Source: Tethya wilhelma (taxonomy: Eukaryota; Porifera; Demospongiae; Tethyida; Tethyidae). From it: a stretch of DNA of 64,000 nucleotides. Both the position numbers and the translations under genes were made by a program. Positions 12,251 through 24,700 of this stretch are shown here, piece by piece. Every line of letters starts with the position of its first letter. The first letter of the stretch is position 1. The notes under the pieces were generated by a model that had not been told where the DNA came from, made no database searches, and worked only from the letters and a program-made list of their open reading frames with translations. The stretch spans positions 2,749,812 through 2,813,811 of the forward strand of contig CAXIPT010000003.1 of NCBI GenBank assembly GCA_964030475.1, given 5' to 3'.

Positions 12251-12721
12251 AACCCTATTTTGCCTGTGAAAGACACAGGGTCTATGATTGTGTACTCCTC
12301 AATAGATCAAGGACTGTCACACTGCTGACTCTTCTCATTTCTATTCTCATCTTTCTGTGCCTTTGGTTCTGGCCCCGATACCAAATCATACTGATCCACT
12401 ACTCTTCTGGTGAAGGGGACAAGACCAACAGCCAGTCAGGCTCAGAGAACACTCATGCCCACTCACTACTGAGGTTTTACAGCCAAGATGAGCCCTTGGT
12501 TGACCTTCTTGGAAACTTAATATTCAAGAATTATGGTGTTGTCAAGAGTTCAGACAAGTTCACATGGCAACAGATCCCTTGCATATATTTGGAGGCACAG
12601 AATGTGTCGGGTCCGTATGAGAGCTGGACTCAGAAAATACATACTAACTACCTCTACCATGATGTGTCAGGGGACCTGGTTCACCCTCCATCTGGAATGA
12701 GGAGCAGTGTACCACTGGGAG
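12251..12721 (+). CDS. GH116 exon with N-terminal membrane anchor
   Basis: Preceded by the acceptor CCCTTTCTTAG. Encodes a short basic stretch ([14 protein letters not shown]), a hydrophobic segment ([19 protein letters not shown]), a polar stalk rich in Ser and His, then the start of the GBA2-type domain ending PLG. The layout is of a signal-anchor (type II) protein with an extracytoplasmic catalytic part. There is no Met ahead of the hydrophobic segment in this frame, so an upstream coding exon is needed. Confidence 0.7.
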
Positions 12722-15700
12722 GTAAGTTGACTTCTTCACATACATCTAGTGTATAAAGATGTCAGTCACCACTCGTGTACCTATTTTTTGTTGTAGGTAT
12801 TTCCACTGGCAACATTGAACTCCGTGGTGATGGGACATTTCATGAGTGGAGTATCTTTAACCAGCATCCTGCTGGAGCAGCCAAAATCCAGGTCATTGAT
12901 GAAGTCTTCATGGGTATTAGAGCAGCTGTCCAGGGCCAAGAGCCAGTGTCCCTTGTCCTACAGACCCACCCCAGCAACCAGCAGCTACCAGTAGTGGAGG
13001 CACTTAGTTACAGTGGTGAGCTTAGAGCTAGCTAACATTGTTAAGTGACATGAACTAGTACTTATAGTCTTGAACTTATACATTTCAGGTGCCTATCCTG
13101 TGTCTAGGTTGAGTGTGATTGACAACCGACTCCCAGTGGATGTGACTGTGTATGCCTATTCCCGGTACAAACACAATGACATGAATCGATCTGCTACTCC
13201 TGCAGTGGCCTTCACTGCACTCATCAAGAACCATCTCAGTGAGAGTGTTACAACCTCTTTCATGTTCAACCTGCCCCTGGGCATTGAGCCACACACACAA
13301 CGAACGGCACAACAGATGTCTCCAAATGTCTCAGCTAGCTATCACCCTAGTGGGCCAGCAAAGGGCCAGGCAAGCTCTAGCCCTCTGGACTGCTTCACCA
13401 GTTGCAGTTCAAATAGTTCCTGCAAATCATGGTCTTACAATAATGTCTCCAAGACCTGCAACATGTTTGATGATGTTCGTTTGAATGGCCATGATGACAG
13501 CTCATCTGCAGGTGTCAAGGTAAGTAAATAACTAGTCCAGCTGTTCTTTTCTCACTCTCAGTTTGCTTTATATTAGGAACTTGTACAAAAATTAAAGAGG
13601 TTACCTGGAAATGTATATAGCTAGTTAATGTGTTCTTGATGCTTTTTTTTATGCATGTGTATAATTATAAATTATCTTTTTTATATAAATTATGTATGTA
13701 CATGTCTACTCATCCACCCATGCACTTATGTAGGGCTCCTGGTCAGTCTCTAATAACTGCATTACTTTAAATCGTGATGCTGTGGGCTCTTCGGCCAATG
13801 GAAACATCTCACTTTGTACTTTATCATCAGATGCCCAGGTATTTGCTTTGCTATGTTATGTATGAATCATATAATTATAGGTCAAATAATTTTTTTAAGG
13901 CTACACATAATATGATTTTTTATGCACATTGTTTGTCATAAAAATAATATTTTTCCATTGTAGGCATCCTTCTCATTTGGGGCAGATGTGGATGTTAACT
14001 CTCTCTGGAATGAGTATGAGACCAAAGGAGAGTTTGCAGCTCCTCAACAAGGTGGACAGTATGTGACTGGAGCTGCAGCAGCCAGTGTGACTCTGGGTCC
14101 TGGAGAGACCAAGGAGGTCACCATTGTCCTGGGATGGTACTTCCCAGACAGAGACTTCCGAGGACTACCTGTGGGTAGGTTTGTTGAATACATATTATCG
14201 TAAACATGTATAGTAACATGTACTCTAAATACACATGGGTACCTCGTCAAGTATTATTAATAGTCATAGGTGATATATAATCCAATACACCTCCAGCAAT
14301 CTGTAGCTAAAATGAAATAAAGCAAAAGGCAAAGCACGTACAACTACTTTATGTTTATAGTCTCAATCTGTAACCATATTTATTTATAGGTTTGTATTCA
14401 TGGCTTAAACATTGTATCAGCCAGCATACAGAAATTGATGTCATTATGTCGGAGTCATAATTGAGACATTCCTTGCTTCTGGAATCATTACTTTTTCCAA
14501 CATCACCTATTTTTTTGCTATACTTGTTCATTCACTTTCTTCTACACATTATATAGTGTTAGTGTAAAATTAAATAATTATGTGCGTAGAGTGTAAGAGA
14601 TGAGTATCTTAGTCTAGTACAAGCTGCAAAAGCTAGAGTACGTAGTATGATATACATACAATCATATTGAACATGGATAGATGACGTTTGAACTCTATAC
14701 CTACAAGAAGATGGATTAAAAGATTTCTTTAGTTAATTTGCCCAAGAATTAATTAAAATTCCTGTTAAACAAACTTACCTCACATTGCTCAACATTGATT
14801 CTCTGAAGATTTTTTCAAATAAGCCTGTTGTTAAAAAGGAAGAAAAGCGATTCCATCTTGTTCACATCCTTTTTACAATTTAACCATTTCTGTATCTCAT
14901 TACATTTCCAATGTTATTTTACTTGTTAAGACTTACACTTATGACACAGTTAGAACGCATGCAAGTGTCCATTTTAATTGTGGGTATCTGCAACTCAGGG
15001 GTGGTGTTAAGCTGGGTTCTACTATAGTTTCTTTTACCACACAAATTGGTTAACAACAATGAGCTGTTGAATATCTATATACACTAGTTGAGTATGGGTT
15101 TTGTACTCCTATACACTGTGCAATAATCATGCTTTATTATAGTTATGCAAAGTCTGCTTACTTGACAGTGTGTATTTACTCTATTTATATCTCAGGTAAT
15201 TTCTATGCCAACCTATTCAAGGACTCAGTTGATGCAGCTCAGCAGCTAGGTAGTAACCTTAGCACTGTAGTGTCAGAGATAGCCAACCTCCACTCTCCCT
15301 TCTTCAAGTCCTCCTTACCTATCACTCTCCAGGACATGCTCATTAACAGCCTCTCTCACGTGAGGTGGGTTAATTTAGTGCACCGATAAGGTCTTTGTTG
15401 GCACCAAATAAGTTACCAGTTGATCCTACAAACAATAACCATTAAAATTATACTACCTCATAGTTACAAATATAACATGGCAAGAATTTCAATTTGCTGG
15501 TTTGATGGTCAAAGTCAAAACGTCAAATTTAAATCTGCCAATATTTTGCATGTTTCGCTGAACGTAGGTCAAATTAGCTCTTCATGCACACATATGCTGC
15601 AATGTTAATATATTTTCCATTCGGTCTTGTACAGTGCCTAACGGGGGTTATAAATTAAACCAACTTTGTATCCTTTAATTTTACCCAGAATATGGATATC

Positions 15701-18700
15701 ATTTGAAAGCTCAATTTACGTTTGTTACATTGGTACAAGTTCCACTCTCATACAACAAACCATTGACTGATAATAGTTCAAAATATATACGTAGTCAGTA
15801 GAAAAAAACACCTAAAAACACGTACATTGTGTATATTTAAGAGTAGGAAGGTCATATGGAACTAGAACCTTTGCCATTGTATTCAGTGTGATAAGAGCGT
15901 TCAAATAATATCCACTTTGTTAAACATAGGCCAAATTAGCTCTTCACACATAAGTGCTACAATTATTTGCAATTCGGACTTGTACCAGTGCCTAATGGGT
16001 TACGAATTAAACCAACTTTGTACCCTTAAATTTTATCCAAAAGGTGGCAGTCTATATTATCATTTGAAAGCTTAATTTATGCTTGTTACGTTTATATAAG
16101 TGATATTTTCATGCAACAAACCATTGACTGACAATAGTTACAAATATGTAGTCAGAACAAAAAAAAAAAAAAACCACCTATAGCGTATCTTTAAGAGTAG
16201 GAAGGTCTTATAGAACTGGTACTTTTACCATTGCATTCATTGTGATAAGGGCTTTCAAATGATATCCATTTTGTTATGTTTTGCTAAACATTGGCCAAAT
16301 TAGCTTTTCACACATAAGTACTGCAATTATTTACCATTTTGTCTTGTACAGTGCCTAATGGGTTATGAATATAACCAACTTTGTATCTTTTCATTTATCC
16401 AAAGGGTGGAAATCTATATATTATTTGAAGCTCATTTTATGTTGATTACATCGGTATAAGTTGTATTTTCATACAACAAACCATTGACTGATAGTTCGAA
16501 ATATGTAGTCAGTAGAGAAAAACACCTAAAAACACCTAGTGTATATTAATTTTAAGAGTATGAAGGTCATATAGAAATAGCATATAGATTGCCACCTTTT
16601 CGGATAAAATGAAAGGATACAAAGTTGGTTATAATAATTCATAACCCCTTAGGCACTGTACAAGACCGAATGGCAAATAATTGTAGCACTTATTGTGTGA
16701 AGAGCTAATTTGGCCTACCTTTAGCAAAGCATAACAAAATGGATATTATCTGAATGCTCTTATTGCTCTTAATACAATGGCAAAGGTTCCAGTTCTATAT
16801 GACCCTCCTACACCAAAATATACACAAGGTGTTTTTAGGTGTTTTTTTTACTGACTACTCATTTTGAACTACTAATGGTTTGTTGTATAAGAATGGAACT
16901 TGTACCAATGTAACAAGCATAAATTGAACTTACAAAATTTAATGATATATAAATTGCCATATTCTGGATAAAATTAAAGGATACAAAGTTGGTATGATTC
17001 ATAACCCCGTATAAACTGTACACATGCGACAGAATGGAAATTATAATTATGTGTGAAAAGCTAATTTGACCTATGTTCAACAAAACGTAACAAAAGGGAT
17101 ATCATTTGAAAACCCTTATCACACTGAATGCAATGGTAAAAGTCCTATGGCACTGTATTATATGTGTATACTATGCATGTGCATATGCAATCATTAATAA
17201 TAATTTACATATTCACCAGTATTCTATTTTTATATCCTACAGACTGAAAGTGTCAAATTGTTTAACAATCAAATTTTTGTCTATCATACGTACGGTAGTA
17301 CATATAGTAGGAATGGGCCAACTGTCCCATAGACACAATACAAAATGTTTATGACCATAAAAATCTAGCAAAACAAAATTAAGCCTTCAAACTTACTCAG
17401 AGGCTCTTACTGACTAAAACTCACAGAAACCTTTGTAAGCACTCGTACAGAGAGCTCATGGGAAGCCACAAGAGTGCCATTTTTGTTCTGCTAACGTACG
17501 TACTTACTTATTTTCTGACTGACTTACTTGAAAAGCATTTCCAGAGAATCAGAATGTCACGGTTGAGCCAACTTTGACAGCCCCCGGCATAAAGTAACTC
17601 CTTTTCATAGGTACTACATTCCTTGATACTCGTTTTCATCACAAATAAGCCTAAACAAAAACTAGAAAGCTTTGAAACTGAGAGTATAAATTCATGTACT
17701 TCAATGCAGCCATCTTCTTGTAGAGTTCAAAGGTCATAGATTATCCACGTGGCATTTAACGCGCATGCGCATTAGCTGTTCTAGCAGACAATTGGGCTTC
17801 TACTCAGATAACTCAAGCTTTTTGTATAGGGACTAACCAGTCTCTGATTGTCTCCACACTGTAGCGTTAACGTTGAAAAAAGTGAATGAACAAGTAGTAA
17901 AAATTTCAAAAAAATAAGCAGTGTAGGAATGGGCAGTGCTATAAAAAGTATTAGAACAAGGAATGGTCTCAATTTCGGCACATGACTACTTCATTTTTTG
18001 TGCCCAAATCTTGGCTGGTAATCTAATCCTGCCTGCTGTACTTTATTCCACTTTTTAGTCGAGTGATAAGATTAGCAGGAATTTGAACTATTTAGTGTTT
18101 CAGCTATTTTAGTACAGATCATTGTTTGAACCATTTACAACAAATTTATATAGCTATATAAGATGAATCAAAAATAAAAATGAAGTAGTCATGTGCCGAA
18201 ATTGAGACCATTCCTTGTTTTAATACTTTTTATAGCACTGCCCATTCCTACACTGCTTATTTTTTTGAAATTTTTACTACTTGTAATATTATGTTAGCTA
18301 AGTGTAAATTTTGTAAACTCACAGATCTGCATTTTGGTTAAAAGATGGCAGATGGAGGCAGTGGGAAGCATATGACTGTATCGACCTAGGTACATCATGC
18401 ATGCATATAAATTAACTATACTTTTCATTAATATAGTAATATAATTGTTTTGCTTATTCCTGATTGCTTACTACAGATTCTGTCCACAATGATGGGGAAC
18501 GTCATATTCCCTACATCTCCATCTTTCCAAACAGCACCATCAGCAAAATGTATGCCTGGGCAAAGTTCCAGTTGCCAAATGGCATGATCCAAGAACATTT
18601 GGGGTTAAAGTGTACCCACAGATTTTCTAGGTTGATACCCCCTCCCCCTGCACCAAAGGTGAGAATATACTATGCTGGACTTAATTGAACAATACAACTT

Positions 18701-21700
18701 AATAATTTAATAGTCATAGGTAGATAGTTTATACATGTAGTCTTAAAACAGATATTGAATAAAAACATCATGCTTATCATCATTATTTGTGTATTTACAT
18801 CGTAGGATTTTGAGTGTGGTACAGGTCGAGCTATGTCTGATGTGTCCTCCATGTTCATAGTCTACCTCCTGGAGCTCCTCACCTGGCACGATGACCCCTA
18901 CTCACAGCAAGTGGTGGTGGACTTGTACAATGCATCAAAGAAGGCTGCTCAGTGGCACATAGATAGGAGTACTGCTGAGGGCATTCCAGGCCGCCTAGTG
19001 GACACATATGATATACTTGGCCTGGCTGAATATCCCCATGATGCATATACTGGTGGCTTCCACTTGCTGGCTATGAAAGCAGCAGAAACATTGGCTTACA
19101 AGATGAGTAAGTATATATACTTTTCAAAATATACTCTATTCACTATTAACTTTGGTATCAAAGCACTCTCTTATGAGTATGGAGAGTAAGTATAAAAGAA
19201 TTTTAAGTGATTCCAATCTATGCTTCCCATATAAACAGACATGAGAAGGCACAAATTATAATGTCTGTGTAGTGTCACATGAAACGTTTGGTGTACATAA
19301 ATGTATGTGCATTAATCTGTATTATTATAGATGACACAAAGTTTGCAGAGGAATGCCACACAGCCTTCATACGTGGACAACAGGCCCTGGACAGACTCCT
19401 GTGGAATGAGACAGCAAGATACTACAATGCCTACACCCGGCACAATCGTAATGATAGGAACTTGCTCACACCACCCAAAAGACCAGACCCACCTGGGGCA
19501 ATTATGACGGACACATTTTATTCCCAGGTTGGATGCTGGAAATGTTTGCTTGCAGTCCATGCACTCACATCTACAAATGTACATCCATCTGTGTTACATG
19601 CATGTATCGGATTAGCATACATGTGCATGCAGGCCTGATAATGTGAAGATAAACTGTGTGCTATATAGCTCCCAATTATTATAACTGTTACAATAGCTTT
19701 AGCTTCAAAATTCAGTTATTATAGTTAGCACCAAAGCTTTTCGTTCTATGTGACAGAACTCATCAGGATGACTTATAACGTCCAGATATAAGAGACACAT
19801 GACTTGGGTGTAAATGTTGACTAGCTTTACGTCAAAGTTTGTGACAATGATTTTGTTGGTCACTGATGTACTTGGCAGAGTGTAGCCAATAAGATCTTGC
19901 GATAACTCCTCATTTTGAGAAGCGTACAGTTTTAGGTCTGAATTTAAGTCACTTAACACTGAATAAACTAGATCCTGAGAGGGAAAGCAAGGAAGAGACG
20001 TGATATGCAAGCTAAGATGAAGTGCTGGTAATTCGTATGAGTCATCCCAGAGAAATCCATCACCATGAGGGCTTCTATTGTCTAGTAAAAGGTGCCAAAT
20101 TCGAAGAAATTGAAAAGGGGTTTGAATTTGTAATGCAGTAAGCACTAGTGGATGTATCCACGTGTATATCCCAGATGATGTCCACCCCAATGTTACAGTC
20201 TGTGGCAATAACAACTGCTCATCAATTTTATCTTCATTCTTAGTGCTGTTTCTGGAAGTTGTATTGAATACTCCACTTAAGCTTGCGGATTCATGATGTG
20301 GATCAGTGCTGTTCATCCATTCAATTTGACATACTTGTTTGTCATTTGCCATCAAACGACTCGTAATATTCTGTTCGAATGTAAGGTGGTAGATTACTTT
20401 TAACAAGACCAAAGAAGCTGTTGGTGAGTAATAGAATTTGTTCTTTAGAGCGTATAGATTCCCTTCATCCTGTAAAAGAGCCCTTTGGAATTCATTGAAG
20501 AGTTGAGCACAGGTTGTTTGAACTTGATGGTCAACATATCCCGACAGTGTGTTATCAGTACAAGACAAAACACTGCTAGCAGACAGTCTGAGAAAGATCA
20601 CAGTACTAGTGATCATAGCTACTAAAATGGTTCACGGCCATTTTGTTCCCTAGATTACTTCCTAGGAAGATTTGGGCTTGGCGTCTGGCATGTATGGCTG
20701 CATATAATTGCAATAACCCTCAAAATTACCCAAAAATGCACTACAAGGCTTAAAAGGAACCACAATTTACAAATGAGCTGTACCTCAATTAGTTTAAACA
20801 GCTGCACACAGTGAGACCATCTAAAATTTACGTTGTAAATCTGGCTCATGTGCACATGTATAGTGTGCTACAGAATAATTATGTAGCTACTTTGTCATAA
20901 GTTTCTATGTTGCAGCCCTGATTCCTTAATTAGTTTTATAATCCAATAAAAAAACGATTGAAAATTAATGCTAACAATTTCGATAAGCTACTATTAATAA
21001 TAATATATATGTTTATGCAGTTCTTATTATGTACAGAAATACTGTCTAGCTAGAGCAAAGGGAGGTTCCCCAGTCTCATCACACAACAGTGTTGATTATT
21101 TTTCTGTGTATGTATAGAAAATTAATAACATGACATTATTGCACAACTTGACTCACAAATAGGAAGTGACGGAATTTTAACAACATAATTATCACACTTA
21201 GTCTATATACAAATGAATTAAAGGGTATGAGACACATGCATCATAATTTTGATGCACCTTTAATCATACAGTTAACATTTAAATTCACCATGACTTGCAA
21301 GAACTTTCTCTTCAAGGTTGGGGTCGTTCGACAGTGAAGTTGTGACGTGAAGTTTTTCAATTCCTTTAACCCCATCAGGAATATCAACTTCCTCATCTAC
21401 CGATGTTGGTTCTATTTTGGCATTTACTGTAACAATTTTCTTCAAAAACCACGAGATAAGTGAAAGCAGAACAGGTGGGATGAGCGAGATGATAAAAAGT
21501 GGACCAGTGTCAATGACAGAACCACTTCCGATCAAGATTAAGTACAACAACACTAGCCAGAGAAAGTTAAAACTTACTGTAATGAACCAGGCAACCACTA
21601 TTAGCACAAGTTGATAAGCAAATTGCAAAGTGCAATATTTAGTGTGAAATTTACCTGTTCCTGCTGATGAAACAGTTGCACTTTTATTGGCTTTAGGAGA

Positions 21701-24700
21701 GTACGGTTGAAACTGTGTTTCAGGATCATTATAATGTGCTTGTTTCTTACATGTTGGACACTTGTATTGGCTGATTGTGAGTGCTGCGGCAAAGACTATA
21801 GTTGTAAACAAAAGGTACGAAGCCACAAATACAAAAATAGCAGTGATTTGTGTTGGATAGGCAAGCATTAACACAATGGTGGGGAAAGCAGAGTAGAGAA
21901 AACAAATTGTACTGGCAGAAAAGTTAGCAAATTTGCGAAATGACGCATGCCAGGACCGCATGACCAATTTGAAAGCTTTTTCTTCACTACAACAGCAACA
22001 TGTATAATATGAATAGAGCCAAACAAAACTTATTTGAATGACTATAGTCACAAATAGAGTGATCTGCGGCAACCACAAGCCCAAGAAAGCACCCATACCA
22101 TTGTCACCTTCTTCTCTGTACTTTGTCTTTAGTCCACTATTTGTGAACCTGCAGATAACCTCACCAATCAGACATGTGGTTGTCATTATCCTTATTGCAG
22201 TTGTGATCAGGGAATTTTTTTCGTTAATAACAGAGTCAATGAACAATTTGACTTCACTCTTTCCACTATGCCCTTTTTTGGGCTTGTAATACAATACGGT
22301 TATTGTGCATATGAATGCTAAATATAAGAGACACATAACCTGGGTGTAAATGTTAACTAGCTTTACGTCGAAGTTTGTGGCAATGATTTTGTTGGTTACT
22401 GATGTACTTGGCAGGGTGTAGCCAATAAGATCTTGTGACAACTCATCATTTTGAGAAGCATGCAGTTTTAGGTCTGAATTTAAGTCACTCAACACTGAAT
22501 AAACTAGGTCTTGTGAAGGTAAGCAAGGAAGAGACGTGATATGCAAGTTGAGATGAAGCGTCGGTAATTCATACGAGCCATCCCAGAGAAACGCATCACC
22601 GTGAGGACTTCTATTGTCTAAGAAAAGGCGCCAAATTCGAAGAAGTTGAAAAGGGGTTTGAACTTGCAGCCCGGTTAGCACTAGCGGATGTATCCACGTG
22701 TATATCCCAGATGATGTCCATCCCAATGTTACTGTCTGTGGCAATAACAACTGCTCATCAATTTCATGAGTGCTGTTTCTCGAAGTTGTGTTGAATACTG
22801 CACCCAAGCTTGTCGAGTCTTGATGTGGATCAGTGTTGTTCACCCATTCATTTGTTTCAAGTTGACATACCTGTCTGTTATTTACCATCAAAGTTGTAAT
22901 CTTCTGTTCGAAAGTAAGGTGGTAGATTACTTTTAACAAGACCAGAGAAGCTGTCGGTGAGTAATAGAATTTGTTCTTTAGAGCATGTACATTTCCTTCA
23001 TCCTGTAAGAGAGCCCTTTGAAATTCATTGAAGAGCTGAGCACATGTTGTTTGAACTTGATGCTGATCTGTACCTTCAAAAGACAAGCTACTGCAGCAGC
23101 AGGGAGAGAGCAAGGAGACAACCATGATGCATATTATCATGGGTACTGAAATGTGCCAAATTTCCATACTGACAATAATTACAATAGATAAACTATAGAC
23201 TGATAGTATCAATATTAATTTTATCTATGATCTAACTGACATCCGTATGTGTGCTAGTATCATGGCTACACTGCATGCGTGCCATTATTTTTACAATCAA
23301 GATTCTTTAGATAATTACTCCCACACATCATACATCTCAGAGTTTGGACACTACCCTAAAACTTTTAAGTATTTACTACCAGAGGAGGTTTGACACAATT
23401 AACCTTTTATTAATGAGGTCACGAATAATGCCTGAACGCAGCTTAATTGCATACCAAAGTCCACGTGGTCCACGCCCCGCATGCATGCTTCTACCCAGCA
23501 GTCTTATATGAACCAAAAAACGTACAAGAGGCACACCAACAGGCACTACTCCCTCTAAACCATCAAAGAGACACTCTGAGTCTTGCTGCAAAGTGTAAAA
23601 GATAATTATGTTGGATGTACACATGCTTTAGCTGTTGTGTGCTATTTTGTACATCCTTTGCTTTTATGCATAAAAGGTTATAAAAAAAAATTCAAACTGT
23701 GTTCGTGTACCTATCTTGAACTCTGACGAAATGAAGACTGTGCCCAGCTACATGTATAATTGTATGTACATTATATTATATACTGTACCTACTACTGTGT
23801 AACATGTTGCTTTTTGGTGAACTTTAAGTTGAATTGAACTTATTGATCCAATAAAAAAGTTACATGTATAATGTATTGCAATAATAATAATTATGGGGTC
23901 AATGATGTTCAAACTTCTACAATTTAGTAGAGCAATAATAGTTCCTACAAAATGTCATAAATTTTTTTATAAATTTGTGACCAATATATTGTGCTTTTTA
24001 TAAACCTAAAAATAGCTTCTCAACTTCTTGGAAGACCTAAACAAAATAAATTTTAACGATTGAGCTATACATACTCTAAATGTACATGTATCATACGTAC
24101 GGTAGTACGTATAGTAGGAATGGGCCGACTGTCCCATAGACACAATACAAAATGTTTATGACCATAAAAATCTAGCAAAACAAAATTAAGCCTTCAAACT
24201 TACTCAGAGGCTCTTACTGACAGATTACCAATTGCATGCAAGGCCTAAAACTCACAGAAACCTTCGTAAGCACTCGTACAGAGAGCTCATGGGAAGCCAC
24301 AAGAGTGCCATTTTTGTTCTGCTAACGTACGTACTTACTTACTTTCTGACTGACTTACTTGAAAAGCATTTCCAGAGAATCAGAATGTGTTGAGTCAACT
24401 TTGACAGCATAAAGTAACTCCTTTTCATAGGTACTACATTCCTTGATACTCGTTTTCATCACAAATAAGCCTAAACAAAAACTAGAAAGCTTTGAAACTG
24501 AGAGTATAAATTCATGTACTTCAATGCAGCCATCTTCTTGTAGAGTTCAAAGGTCATTGATTATCCACGTGGCATTTAATGCGCATGCGCATTAGCTGCT
24601 CTAGCAGACAATTAGGCTTCTACTCAGATAACTCAAGCTTTTTGTAGGGACTAACCAGTCTCTGATGGTCTCCTCGCTGTAGTGTTGAAAAAAGTGAATG

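Larger units (their letters stand above)
15365..18324 (+). other. Long GH116 intron filled with repeats
   Basis: Intron between the exon ending ...SLSHVR and the first catalytic exon (copy 1). Donor GTGGGT, acceptor CTCACAG. It holds the 350-bp repeat cluster (15540-17130) and the start of the segmental duplication with its foldback element. No coding exon is supportable within it. Confidence 0.7.
17282..19780. repeat. Segmental duplication copy 1 (2.5 kb, contains GH116 exons)
   Basis: Matches 24089-26592 over the whole length with offset 6807-6812. The four GH116 exons are identical as far as I compared. Non-coding parts differ by small indels, e.g. a 24-bp segment present near 24221 but missing in copy 1. 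The right break falls exactly where homology to the nested membrane-protein gene begins. Confidence 0.93.

Noticed and set aside
12775..13035. A separate short gene starting at 12775
   Set aside because: It is the second GH116 exon with intron sequence read through on both sides; splice sites at 12796 and 13016 account for it.
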